Shown: in pieces, positions 46,095-55,476 of the stretch | Layout of the letters: every line of letters starts with the position of its first letter | How positions within the stretch are numbered: the first letter of the stretch is position 1 | Assembly: GCA_034003725.1 (NCBI GenBank) | Contig: JAVEYB010000009.1 | Span: forward strand, 103,883 to 167,882 | Length of the DNA: 64,000 nucleotides | Direction of reading: 5' to 3' | Origin: Candidatus Zixiibacteriota bacterium | GTDB lineage: Bacteria > Zixibacteria > MSB-5A5 > GN15 > FEB-12 | Notes under the pieces: generated by a model | Databases searched by the model: none | Told to the model about the DNA's origin: nothing | What the model saw: the letters and a program-made list of their open reading frames with translations, nothing else | Program-made: the position numbers and the translations under genes

Positions 46095-47035
46095 CGATAA
46101 ACCTCCTTGGCCACTGCCGCGAGTCGATCGGGCACCGTGATATTCAGTAAATTGGCGGTCTTCTCGTTGTAGTGAAACCAGATCACGTCCGGCGCCGTGA
46201 CTTGTATCCGGCCCGGCTCCGCGCCGTCGAGCACGCGATTCACGATCTCGCCGGCCTGGCGGCCGATCGCTTTGTAATCGAAATCAAGGGCGAACAGGGC
46301 GCCCGACGCCACCACGTGACGCGAAAACCCCATCAGCGGTATCCCCGATTTCAGCGTCCGCATCAAAATAAACTTCGTCGCCTGCGGCGTGAACAAACGC
46401 GGATCCGCCACCGACCAGATTCCGTCAACCGTGCGCACCAGCGAATCCAGCGCCCGAGGCAGCTCTTTCTCGTCGGTGATTTTGATCGGCACGAGTTGCA
46501 GCCCTTCCTGCTCGGCCAGAACCTTCGACGGCGCGATCAGCGACGCCGTGCTGTCGGTATAGAGCACGCCGACCCGCTTGAGATTCGGCATCAACTCGCG
46601 GAAATACATGAACTGGGTCTGCGCCGAAATATTCAGTGAGGCGCCGGTGATGTTGCGCCCCGGTGAAGACAGCGTCTCCACGAATCCCGATATGGCCGGA
46701 TACAGCACGGCCGAGAAAACGATCGGGGTCTTGGAGAAATTGTCCTTGGCGAAATCCGTGGCGAGCGAGCCGACGGTAAGAATGAGATCGGGATTGATCG
46801 ACCGTATCGAGTCGGCCAGCATGCTGTCGTGGCCGGCATCGGTGACCACGAATTCAACGAACGCGGCCTCGGCGTGGGCATCGGCAATGACCCGGCGGGC
46901 GCCGCTGATCGTCCGCCGTGTCGAAGTGAGATTGTCGCTCGTAACGATCGCGATCGTCTCCGCTGCGGCATCTGACGCGAAGCCGAATAACAGAAGACCG
47001 AAACCGCAGAGCACCTGTCGCAGCGCGGGTTTCAT
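46091..47035 (-). CDS. Periplasmic ABC-type substrate-binding protein (TrpX-like family)
   Basis: This 314-residue protein with a signal peptide (ending near AAAE) belongs by sequence pattern to the ABC_sub_bind family: NPDLILTVGSLATDFA, FSAVLYPAISG, and the two-lobe fold. No permease or ATPase is next to it. Because it is translationally coupled to a histidine kinase, it is more likely a ligand receptor for that kinase than a transport component. A GTG at 47056 is an alternative start. The ligand is unknown. Confidence 0.82.
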   Translation of the reverse strand: MKPALRQVLCGFGLLLFGFASDAAAETIAIVTSDNLTSTRRTISGARRVIADAHAEAAFVEFVVTDAGHDSMLADSIRSINPDLILTVGSLATDFAKDNFSKTPIVFSAVLYPAISGFVETLSSPGRNITGASLNISAQTQFMYFRELMPNLKRVGVLYTDSTASLIAPSKVLAEQEGLQLVPIKITDEKELPRALDSLVRTVDGIWSVADPRLFTPQATKFILMRTLKSGIPLMGFSRHVVASGALFALDFDYKAIGRQAGEIVNRVLDGAEPGRIQVTAPDVIWFHYNEKTANLLNITVPDRLAAVAKEVYR

Positions 47036-47278
47036 ACTGCCGGTACGATGCCTCACATGATATCCTGCTGGGAGTCAGCCCGTTACCGAATGGTCCCGCT
47101 GGCCGTACCTGTCCCATGCAATTCTTTCACAATGTATCGGGAATCACCTCCAAATCTTGATCTCCCCCGGCCGGCCGTGCCCAATTTGCCGCCTTTAACC
47201 CGTCAAGAAAACGTGGACCGGACCGATAACACGGGTAAGTGGATATTCGCGACAAGTACGGTAGTAAGGGAACGTCGC

Positions 47279-49996
47279 GTGAAAGCTTTCACGAGAAAAA
47301 TTGAGTTGTTCATGAAACACAGAGCTGGGGCATTTCGCTGTACGGCACGTGTTCTCATCGGGGTCACGACTTGGCTGTCTATACTGGCCGTTTCCGGATT
47401 CGCCGGCGTTACCGGCAAGATATCGGGCGTGGTGAACGACGCTGATAGCGGTGACCCGCTGATCGGCGCAACCGTCCGCGTCGAAAGCACTAACCTGATC
47501 ACCACGACCGACGAAGATGGTGAGTACTTCATCATCGGCGTCCCGGTCGGCAAGTACGACGTGTCCGTCAGTCACGTCGGATTCGAGGCGATCGCAAAGA
47601 AGGGCGTTCGGGTCCTGCTTGACCTGACCACTCCGGTTGACTTTGATCTGGTCCAGATGGCCATCCAGCTCAACCAGGAAGTCGTGGTGATGGCCGGAGA
47701 ACCCATCATTAAGCGGGACCTGACCGAATCAAAAGTCATCTTTACCGCCGACCGCCTCCGTAACCTGCCCAACATCATCAGCGTTCAGGCGGTGCTGAAC
47801 AATTATCCCGGCGTCGTTATCGACGGCGCTAACCAGCTGCATGTACGCGGCGGCCGCTCCGGGCAGGTGACGTATTACTATGACGGCTTCTCGGTTGAAG
47901 ACCCGTTCGTGCTCAACACCGGCATCCGTATCATGCCCAGCGCTCTCGAAGAACTGTCGCTCACCTCGGGTGGCTTCACCGCCGAGTATGGCGACGCCTT
48001 GTCGGGCGTGGTCAGCGCCGTTACCCGAGAGGGTACCCAGCAGTACCACGGATCATTCCGCACCTACGAAGAATTCACCCATCCCTATCTTTTAAATGAA
48101 GCGGACTGGGGCACGCTGGACAACCGCGGTGATCGGGCGCTCGCCTTCGACCTCTCCGGCCCGATTCCCGGTCTCGATCCCCGGCGCTACAGCTTCTTCG
48201 GCGCCGGTGAGTATCTGCGCCAGACCGGCTCGCTGCCGCACAACTGGGCTACCGGCTACACCGGAATCGCCAAGCTTGCCGTCCGACCGACCAACAGACT
48301 CAAGCTCAAATCGACCGTGACATACTATGAGTCCGACGGCGCCGTGTATGATCACCGCGACGTCAACGGCGTGTCGTTTGATTTCAATCTCGACGGACTT
48401 CCGCTGTTTGAAAAGAAGGCGTATTTGGCCGGACTCTCCGGCACGTACTCCTGGTCCGAAAACGTCATCTTCTCCGCGCACTTCAATCACTTCATGACGC
48501 GGACGTATTCCGCCCCGCAGCATTTGATGGGAGTACACTGGCGTGACTGGCCGGGATACTCAGAGGACTCGCTTGGCGATTACAACGGAACGGTCCATAC
48601 CGACAACTACAGCAACAGCATGAGCACGTCCAACCCGTACGAACTGGTCGGGTTTGCGATGGGCGACCGGTTTGACCCGACCTATCGCTATCGCGAGACC
48701 AAATACAACTCGGCCAGTTTCAATGTGGTCAGCCAGCTCGACAAGGTTCACCAGGTCAAGGCGGGACTCGAGTACCGGCGATACGACGTCTTCTGGGATT
48801 TCAAACAGTTCTATAATGTCAACCCCTATGGGGAAACCTACGCCAGTAAACCGACCTATGCGTCGTTCTTCGTTCAGGACAAAATCGAATACCGAGACTT
48901 CGTGGTGAACCTCGGCGTGCGCTTCGATTATAACAATTCCGACATCTCGTACAATTCGACCCCCGAAGACACGGTCGCGAAGTGGGTCAAGGCGTCCTCG
49001 AAATCCCGCTGGTCGCCCCGTATCGGCGTCAGTTTCCCGATCTCCGAGAAGTCGGTCATGCACTTCAACTACGGTGTCTATTACCAGTCGCCGCGGTTCA
49101 CATACCTGTACACCAACCTGCAGGGGGATATCTCGTCCGGCCTGCCGCTTCTGGGTAATCCGGAACTGGAACCCGAAGAGACTATCTCCTACGAGCTCGG
49201 TCTGGACCACCTGATCGGCGAGGACCTGCGCGTCGATATTACCGCTTACTTCAAGGATATCCAGAATCTCGTGACGACGCGCGAGCTGCAGGCGCTCGAC
49301 AACCTGACCGTCACCAAGTTTGAAAACGAGGATTATGGATCGGTGAAGGGACTCGATGTCGCGCTCGAATACCTGCCCGGTGAAAACCTGGTGTCCGGTT
49401 CCGTCTCCTACGGTTACATGATCGCGACCGGCATCGGATCCGACGCGCTCGAGCCGTACTACACCTATATCACCGACACGCGCGATACGTTGCCGCCGCT
49501 CAAGGAATACGCCCTCGACTTCGACCAGCGCCACACCGTCACTGCCGTGGTCGACTTCCGCGTACCTCGTCGGTACAAATCGAAACTCCTCGGCGTGAGT
49601 GTCCCCGACGCGTGGGGCGTGAACATGGTCGGCTATTATGGATCCGGCCTGCCGTACACCAAGACCGATGCCAACGGCAATCGGCTCAACGAGCGCAACG
49701 ACAGCCGCCTGCCTGCCAACTACCGTGTCGATATGCGCCTCAACAAAGATTTCTATATCGGGAAGGGTGATAACTTCCTGACGCTCTTTATAGAGGTGGA
49801 CAACCTGTTCAACCGGCGAAACGTCCTCAACGTCTACTCGTCGACCGGCCGACCGGACTACGACAGCTATACGCCGCAGGGCGGTCTGGCGCTGGACAGC
49901 GAGCAACTCGCCGCTCTGGATCGGTTGTACGATCACAACCCGTTGAACTTCTCCCTGCCTCGGACCATCAGAATCGGGACGGAATTCAACTTCTAG
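47279..49996 (+). CDS. TonB-dependent outer-membrane receptor with carboxypeptidase-like N-terminal domain
   Basis: The 905-residue protein carries a signal peptide, a carboxypeptidase-regulatory beta-sandwich (about 45-130, KISGVVNDADSGDPLIGATVRVE), a plug domain (LPNIISVQAVLNNYPGVV, LHVRGGRSGQVTYYYDG) and a 22-strand-type barrel ending in RTIRIGTEFNF. It fits SusC/CirA-like receptors of the FCB group. The start is GTG 47279, eight bases after AAGGG; ATG 47312 is an alternative. The next gene encodes a large secreted protein and the one after a PorV-like barrel. The nutrient imported is not readable. Confidence 0.88.
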   Translation: MKAFTRKIELFMKHRAGAFRCTARVLIGVTTWLSILAVSGFAGVTGKISGVVNDADSGDPLIGATVRVESTNLITTTDEDGEYFIIGVPVGKYDVSVSHVGFEAIAKKGVRVLLDLTTPVDFDLVQMAIQLNQEVVVMAGEPIIKRDLTESKVIFTADRLRNLPNIISVQAVLNNYPGVVIDGANQLHVRGGRSGQVTYYYDGFSVEDPFVLNTGIRIMPSALEELSLTSGGFTAEYGDALSGVVSAVTREGTQQYHGSFRTYEEFTHPYLLNEADWGTLDNRGDRALAFDLSGPIPGLDPRRYSFFGAGEYLRQTGSLPHNWATGYTGIAKLAVRPTNRLKLKSTVTYYESDGAVYDHRDVNGVSFDFNLDGLPLFEKKAYLAGLSGTYSWSENVIFSAHFNHFMTRTYSAPQHLMGVHWRDWPGYSEDSLGDYNGTVHTDNYSNSMSTSNPYELVGFAMGDRFDPTYRYRETKYNSASFNVVSQLDKVHQVKAGLEYRRYDVFWDFKQFYNVNPYGETYASKPTYASFFVQDKIEYRDFVVNLGVRFDYNNSDISYNSTPEDTVAKWVKASSKSRWSPRIGVSFPISEKSVMHFNYGVYYQSPRFTYLYTNLQGDISSGLPLLGNPELEPEETISYELGLDHLIGEDLRVDITAYFKDIQNLVTTRELQALDNLTVTKFENEDYGSVKGLDVALEYLPGENLVSGSVSYGYMIATGIGSDALEPYYTYITDTRDTLPPLKEYALDFDQRHTVTAVVDFRVPRRYKSKLLGVSVPDAWGVNMVGYYGSGLPYTKTDANGNRLNERNDSRLPANYRVDMRLNKDFYIGKGDNFLTLFIEVDNLFNRRNVLNVYSSTGRPDYDSYTPQGGLALDSEQLAALDRLYDHNPLNFSLPRTIRIGTEFNF

Positions 49997-50004
49997 GCTG
50001 AACT

Positions 50005-52746
50005 ATGAACATGTACGCAAACCTCTCTCGGATAGCCGTTCGGACCGTGTTCGTCGCGGTGGCGTTCTCGCTCTTCGTGAGCCTGCCGGTTCTGGCCAGG
50101 CATCCCGATGCTCCGGGACCCAACGATCCGCTCACCCCGCCGCCCGGATCGCCCGTCCGCACGCCGTCGCCCATTACGGTCGACCGCATCATTCACAATC
50201 AAGGTAACGTGGCGACCACGCTCTACAACTTCGGGTACATCTCCGGCTCCGAGGCGCTCGGCTTACCCGGCGGCGAATATCCGCGCAACTCCGGACATTA
50301 CTATCTCGCCGAAATCCTCTACTGGATGGGCGCCGTCACTGCCTCCGGCGATACCGTGGTCGCCGACACGTACGAAGACTTCCAGGGCTTACCGGAACTG
50401 AGTCTCGCGGACAACCCGTACAAGATTCTGCTCTCTTCCGATACGACCCGCTACTATGACTATGACCCGGCCGACGACATCGGCGCGGAGCTCGGCAATC
50501 CGGCCTATGGATGGAGGGTCTGGAATGACTCGCTCAGCCAGTGGGTCTATGCGCTGAACTATGACCCGACCAACGATACGCTGGTCGAGGGAGGCCCCGT
50601 CTCCCTGCAGGACTCCCACTATCGGTTCAACGACGCGGCACTCGGATCGTCCTTGATGGGCATCGAAATGACCCACACCGTCCTGCAGTGGAACTACTGC
50701 TACAACGAAGATTTCCTGTTTGTCATACTCGAAATCACGAACAAGTCCGGTCAGGACTACACCGACTTCGCCTTCGGGCTGTACGTCGACCTCGATATCG
50801 GCGGTCTCGACGGCACCGGTGAAAACGGACGACTCGAAGACACCGTGGCCTTTGACTCCACGGAAAACCTCGCGTGGATCGCCGATGCCCAGGGATGGGA
50901 CCCGGGATGGCGGGCCAAAACCGGTATCATGGGGACCAAGTACCTCGAGACCCCGCAGGACATCGGCATGACCGGTTTCTTCACCAACGACTGGGCGCTG
51001 CTCCCCGACGATGATCCCGGTCGCTATGCCGTCATCAACGACACCACCTTCTATACGTCCCTGCCGCCCACCGACCAGTTCTACGTGCAGGCGACACGCG
51101 GGATTGACTTCGCCGACGGCCAAACCATTCGCGTGGTCTACGCCCTGATTGCCGGCGACGACGAGGATGACTTCCGCGCCAACGCGGTCGCCGCCCAGAC
51201 CCTGTACGACAACTTCTTTGTCGGGCCGCAGCCGCCCGCCGCGCCGCGCCTCAGTGCCACCGCGGGCAACCGCCGCGTCTACCTGCACTGGGACAACGTC
51301 GCGGAAACCAGCGAGGACCCGCTCACCGGCGAACAGGACTTCACCGGCTACAAGCTCTATCGCAGTTCCGACCAGGGTCTGACCTGGGGCGAAAAGATCT
51401 ACAACACCGGCAACAACTGCCTGACACTCGACTACGAAACTGTGGCTGACTTCTCGGTCGCCGCCCCCAGCGATCCGATTCCGCATACCTTTATCGATAC
51501 CGGCCTGTACAACGGCGTTGAGTACTGGTACTGCCTCGCCGCCTATGACAGGGGAGACCTCGACGCCGGTGTCGATGCCCTGCAGTCGGGTTTCGGCTCC
51601 CCGGGCCAGGCCCGCAACGTCATTCGCGTCACGCCGCGCAATGACGCCGCCGGCTACTACGACGCCGCATCCACCGTCGAACACGTCTACTCGGGCCCCG
51701 ACCAGCCCTCCGAGGGTCAGGTCTATCCGATCGTCTTCGACCAGGCGGCCCTGACCAACTCCGAATACGCCGTCAACTTCAGTGAAGACCCGTTCGGCAC
51801 CTACTGGTCGCTGATCAACACGACAACGGGGGATACCCTGCTGGCCGATCAGACCCACCAGGGCGGCGACGAAGGGCTGTTCGAAGTTACCGAAGGCGTG
51901 AGAGTTCTCGTGGCCAACGGCGACCGACTCCCGCGCTCTATCGCTCAAACCGGTTTCGCCGCCGGCGATACGACTCTGCTCGCCCGCACTTTCTACGGGC
52001 CGGTCGTTGTCTACCTGACCGGCAACGAGGATTATTACTGGAGCGACGCTCCCTTCCGCAATTACTACGAGTTGCGATACTCCGCCGACTCCAGCGTATG
52101 CCCCGATGTCTACGCCTACTGGTACGGCGGCGGCACGTATCGCGTCCCGTTTGAATGCTGGAACACGACGACCTCTCAGCGCGTCTCGCTGGCGGTCGAT
52201 GACCTGAATTTGGACGGTGTCTGGCAGCCGAACGAACCGCTGGCGGTCGTCGACTACCCGTACGATCCGATGCAGGATCTCACCGCCGAAGCGTTCCCGT
52301 TCTTCTATAGCTGGATGATTGATCTCGATACCGACGCCTACGCACCGTCGGTCGGCGATGTCCTGACCATCGCGGGCGCGCCGCTCAACGGCCCGAACGA
52401 CTCGTTTGTGTTCTCCACCGGCGGCGTCGATGCCGTCGCCGCAGGCAATTCGCTGCATCGCATCCGGGTCGTCCCCGACCCGTACTTCGTGCAGTATTCC
52501 TCGATGGTCGAGACGAACGAGGGAGAGTCGGTGCTCGAGTTCCAGAACATACCCGACAAATGCACGATCCGCATCTACACGCTGGCCGGCGATCTGGTGA
52601 ACACCCTGGAGCACTCCGACGGTACCGGCACGGCGCGCTGGGATCTGCTGTCGACCAATCGGCAGCAGGTTGCGTCCGGCATTTACATTTACCACGTGGA
52701 ATCTCCGTACGGCGACCACATGGGCCGGTTCGCGGTGGTCAAATAA
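50005..52746 (+). CDS. Large secreted protein with FlgD-like C-terminal domain
   Basis: This 913-residue protein begins with a signal peptide (about 1-31). A long central region of mixed beta content carries a fibronectin-type segment near residues 410-520 (PAAPRLSATAGNRRVYLHWD). The C-terminal 80 residues (KCTIRIYTLAGDLVNTLEH ... ASGIYIYHV) match the FlgD-Ig-like tail used as a sorting domain in FCB bacteria. It follows the TonB receptor by 8 bp and precedes the PorV-like gene by 12 bp, so the three are an operon. Its function is unknown; a surface or exported role is likely. Confidence 0.8.
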   Translation: MNMYANLSRIAVRTVFVAVAFSLFVSLPVLARHPDAPGPNDPLTPPPGSPVRTPSPITVDRIIHNQGNVATTLYNFGYISGSEALGLPGGEYPRNSGHYYLAEILYWMGAVTASGDTVVADTYEDFQGLPELSLADNPYKILLSSDTTRYYDYDPADDIGAELGNPAYGWRVWNDSLSQWVYALNYDPTNDTLVEGGPVSLQDSHYRFNDAALGSSLMGIEMTHTVLQWNYCYNEDFLFVILEITNKSGQDYTDFAFGLYVDLDIGGLDGTGENGRLEDTVAFDSTENLAWIADAQGWDPGWRAKTGIMGTKYLETPQDIGMTGFFTNDWALLPDDDPGRYAVINDTTFYTSLPPTDQFYVQATRGIDFADGQTIRVVYALIAGDDEDDFRANAVAAQTLYDNFFVGPQPPAAPRLSATAGNRRVYLHWDNVAETSEDPLTGEQDFTGYKLYRSSDQGLTWGEKIYNTGNNCLTLDYETVADFSVAAPSDPIPHTFIDTGLYNGVEYWYCLAAYDRGDLDAGVDALQSGFGSPGQARNVIRVTPRNDAAGYYDAASTVEHVYSGPDQPSEGQVYPIVFDQAALTNSEYAVNFSEDPFGTYWSLINTTTGDTLLADQTHQGGDEGLFEVTEGVRVLVANGDRLPRSIAQTGFAAGDTTLLARTFYGPVVVYLTGNEDYYWSDAPFRNYYELRYSADSSVCPDVYAYWYGGGTYRVPFECWNTTTSQRVSLAVDDLNLDGVWQPNEPLAVVDYPYDPMQDLTAEAFPFFYSWMIDLDTDAYAPSVGDVLTIAGAPLNGPNDSFVFSTGGVDAVAAGNSLHRIRVVPDPYFVQYSSMVETNEGESVLEFQNIPDKCTIRIYTLAGDLVNTLEHSDGTGTARWDLLSTNRQQVASGIYIYHVESPYGDHMGRFAVVK

Positions 52747-52758
52747 AGGAGGCCTGAG

Positions 52759-53748
52759 GTGAAACGGTTACTTATCGCGCTGGTGGTTGTGGGCCTGGCG
52801 CAGAGCGCCTCGGCCGAATTCTCCAAGGCAGGCACCGCCGGCGCACAGTTCCTCAAAATCGGTGTCGGTTCCCGGTACCAGGGGATGGCCGAAGCGTCCG
52901 TCGCCGTCAGTTCCGATATCTACGCCATGTACTGGAACCCCGCCGGACTCGTCGAAATCGAAAACTCCGCCGTCAGCTTCACCAACGTGAACTGGCTGCT
53001 CGATATCGATCTCAACTACATCGGCTATGCCCGCAACTTCGAAGATGTCGGCGTGTTCGGTATATCCGCCATGATCCTCTCCATGGAGGAACAGGAGATA
53101 CGCACATTCGAACAGCAGGACGGAACCGGCCAGACCTACGGCGCATCCTCATACGCCATCGGCCTCTCGTACGCCCGGCACCTGACTGCCAAGTTCGCCT
53201 TCGGCGGCTCGATTAAATACATCGGCGAAAAAATCGACTTCGTCAAATCTCACGGCGTCGCCGTTGATTTCGGTACCCTGCTCTACACGGGCTTCAACTC
53301 CCTCAGGCTGGGTATGAGTATCACCAATATGGGACCGGAACTGACATTCTCCGGCTCCAACCTCGAGGTCAGCTACAATCCTGGCGGCAGCGGCGGCGAC
53401 GTGCTTGCCGAACTGCAGGCAACAGGCTACGATTTGCCGCTCGCCTTCCGCGTCGGCATGGCCTACGACTTCGAGTTCGGGCCGCTGTCGGTCCTCACGG
53501 TTTCCGCTGAGATGAAACACCCGAATGATCACGAACAACAGGGTGCGCTCGGCGCCGAATTCGGCTACGACAAGAAGTATTTCCTCCGTGGCGGGTACAA
53601 GTTGAACTACGATGAGGAGACCCTGGCCTTCGGCGGCGGTTTACATCTGCCGGTCAGCGGCCAGACCGCTCTTGTCGTCGACTACTCGTGGCAGGATTTC
53701 GGACGGCTGGAGTCCGCCCAGCGTTTTTCAGTCGGATTCACCTTCTGA
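52759..53748 (+). CDS. PorV/PorQ-family outer-membrane protein
   Basis: This 329-residue protein with a signal peptide (about 1-20) has the family block GSRYQGMAEASVAVSSDIYAMYWNPAGL near residues 35-65. It is followed by a beta-barrel pattern and a closing strand, RFSVGFTF. PorV/PorQ proteins form FadL-like barrels that assist type IX secretion or hold surface cargo. It closes the TonB-receptor operon, followed by a strong terminator. Confidence 0.85.
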   Translation: MKRLLIALVVVGLAQSASAEFSKAGTAGAQFLKIGVGSRYQGMAEASVAVSSDIYAMYWNPAGLVEIENSAVSFTNVNWLLDIDLNYIGYARNFEDVGVFGISAMILSMEEQEIRTFEQQDGTGQTYGASSYAIGLSYARHLTAKFAFGGSIKYIGEKIDFVKSHGVAVDFGTLLYTGFNSLRLGMSITNMGPELTFSGSNLEVSYNPGGSGGDVLAELQATGYDLPLAFRVGMAYDFEFGPLSVLTVSAEMKHPNDHEQQGALGAEFGYDKKYFLRGGYKLNYDEETLAFGGGLHLPVSGQTALVVDYSWQDFGRLESAQRFSVGFTF

Positions 53749-53769
53749 CCCGAATCGTCCACATACCCC

Positions 53770-53797
53770 AAAAAAACCCCGCTTTCGGGGTTTTTTT
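53770..53797 (+). terminator. Strong bidirectional intrinsic terminator
   Basis: CCCCG (53777-53781) and CGGGG (53786-53790) close a CTTT loop, flanked by seven A and seven T. It ends the PorV operon, and the symmetric tracts allow function both ways. Confidence 0.92.
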
Positions 53798-53874
53798 GTG
53801 ACGAACGCATAGTATAATAGGATACATTTCTCGGAGTAGTCAGACGTTCAACGCACCGATGGAGGGCCCGGTTC

Positions 53875-55455
53875 GTGCGCACATTTGTTATCGCCTGTCT
53901 TGTCATTTCGATCATCCTGAGCATCACCCCCACCGACGGGGCGCTCGCCAACTCTCAGGCCATTAGGACGCTCGAAGAATACCTCGACCTGCTGTATTCC
54001 GGCAATATCGAGTCGGCGTCGATGCTCTGGGCTGAAGCCATCCAGGAACGCGGCGCTCGTTTCGGGATCGAATACACGGGCATCCCGATCAGACACGACT
54101 GCAACTCACCCTTCATCCGCAGCATGGACCGTATGCGCGAGATCGCCCTGTCCCCGGTGAGCCGTATCAAGACGATTTCCGGTAACCAGATCTATCAGCT
54201 GGAATTCGAAAAGGTGGTCGGACAGCAGGTGGTCAAACACGTTTATTACTGCTGGAATATCGGCGGCTACTATTGGCTGGCCTATCCCCAGGACTTCTAT
54301 ACGCCCACCTGGCCCGTCGTCGAGTCGAAATACTTCCGGATCCACGTCCACCCCGACAAACAAAAATATCTCAATCAGTGCGTCCTCGACGAGGCCGATC
54401 GGTTTGTCGGCGCCATGCTCGATACCCTCGGCATGTCCAGCGAACTGAAATCGGAGTTTGCCGAGAAAAAGATCGAGTACTTCTATGTCGATACCGACAG
54501 CACCATTGAAGCCTGGACCGGTCACCTGACCAAAGGCATGTACGATCTGCCGACCAACGATATCCTCTCGTCGGTCTTCCCGCACTTTCACGAACTGACG
54601 CACCTGTTGCTGAATGCGCGGTTACACTCGCTGCCGTTGTACACCCTGCCGTTGCTCCGCGAAGGTATCGCCGTACGGTTCGGCGGTCGGTGGGGAAAAA
54701 ACTCGGCCGCCCTTATCGATCTGGGCGTGTTCCTCCAGCGCGAACAAATCGTCCCGCTTGATTCCATCCTCACCATGTCGGGGTTTGCCAATTATGCCGG
54801 GGCGGATATCGCGTACCCGGTCTCCGGAGTCCTGTCGTATTATCTGCTCGACCACCTCGGCCTGAAAAAATACATCGACCTGTATCTTGCATTCTCGGGC
54901 GAGTTCGACCCGATCAACAGCATGTCGCCGCCCGACATCCAGGCCCGATTCGCCGAACGATGCGGCTTCGACTCCTGGGAGGCGATGATGGTCGACTTCA
55001 ACTCGTATCTGGACAAGACGCTTGCCGGTCGACAGGTCGCGCTCCCCGGCGCCGGCGACAACAGCAAACTCGTGATGAGCGGCGATGACTTCACCGTCAC
55101 CAACGACCGTGACTGGCTGGCCTTCGAATTCACCATCGCTGCCGACGACAGTATTGCCGGTACGCTGCTCTGGGGAAAGGACGACCGTCTCACCGACAGG
55201 GCCTCGTCGCTGTTCGAAGAACACTTCGGCAACATGCTGTTTGCCGGGTTTCGGTACGCTGTCCGTTTCGACCGCAACGAAGCGGGTCTGTATGACTACG
55301 GCACCAACCAGTTGATGGCCAAATATATCTGGGGCATCACCCCGTCCGAGAGCTATCTCGACGAGTCGACGCGCACGATCCGTATCCGCTTCAAGCGGGA
55401 CATTGTCGGAGAGGTTGTTCCGATAGAGAACGATTATTACCGTCTGCCGTTCTAG
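53875..55455 (+). CDS. Secreted HExxH zinc metalloprotease, unrecognised family
   Basis: This 526-residue protein has a signal peptide (about 1-25). The zinc site is H239-E-L-T-H243 with a likely third ligand, E263, in LREGIAVRFGG 20 residues on, as in gluzincins (M1/M4/MA clan). Following helices fit that fold. The substrate is unknown and no close family name is evident. The GTG start at 53875 has GGAGG nine bases upstream. A TATAAT at 53813-53818 may be its -10. It converges with rmuC, leaving 21 bp. Confidence 0.72.
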   Translation: MRTFVIACLVISIILSITPTDGALANSQAIRTLEEYLDLLYSGNIESASMLWAEAIQERGARFGIEYTGIPIRHDCNSPFIRSMDRMREIALSPVSRIKTISGNQIYQLEFEKVVGQQVVKHVYYCWNIGGYYWLAYPQDFYTPTWPVVESKYFRIHVHPDKQKYLNQCVLDEADRFVGAMLDTLGMSSELKSEFAEKKIEYFYVDTDSTIEAWTGHLTKGMYDLPTNDILSSVFPHFHELTHLLLNARLHSLPLYTLPLLREGIAVRFGGRWGKNSAALIDLGVFLQREQIVPLDSILTMSGFANYAGADIAYPVSGVLSYYLLDHLGLKKYIDLYLAFSGEFDPINSMSPPDIQARFAERCGFDSWEAMMVDFNSYLDKTLAGRQVALPGAGDNSKLVMSGDDFTVTNDRDWLAFEFTIAADDSIAGTLLWGKDDRLTDRASSLFEEHFGNMLFAGFRYAVRFDRNEAGLYDYGTNQLMAKYIWGITPSESYLDESTRTIRIRFKRDIVGEVVPIENDYYRLPF

Positions 55456-55476
55456 CCGCCGGACCTTCGCAGCTTC

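Noticed and set aside
44667..46100. 477-residue plus-strand ORF rich in Arg and His
   Set aside because: Shadow of the histidine kinase gene.
50389..52719. 776-residue minus-strand ORF
   Set aside because: Shadow of the FlgD-tailed secreted protein; low-complexity composition, no motifs.
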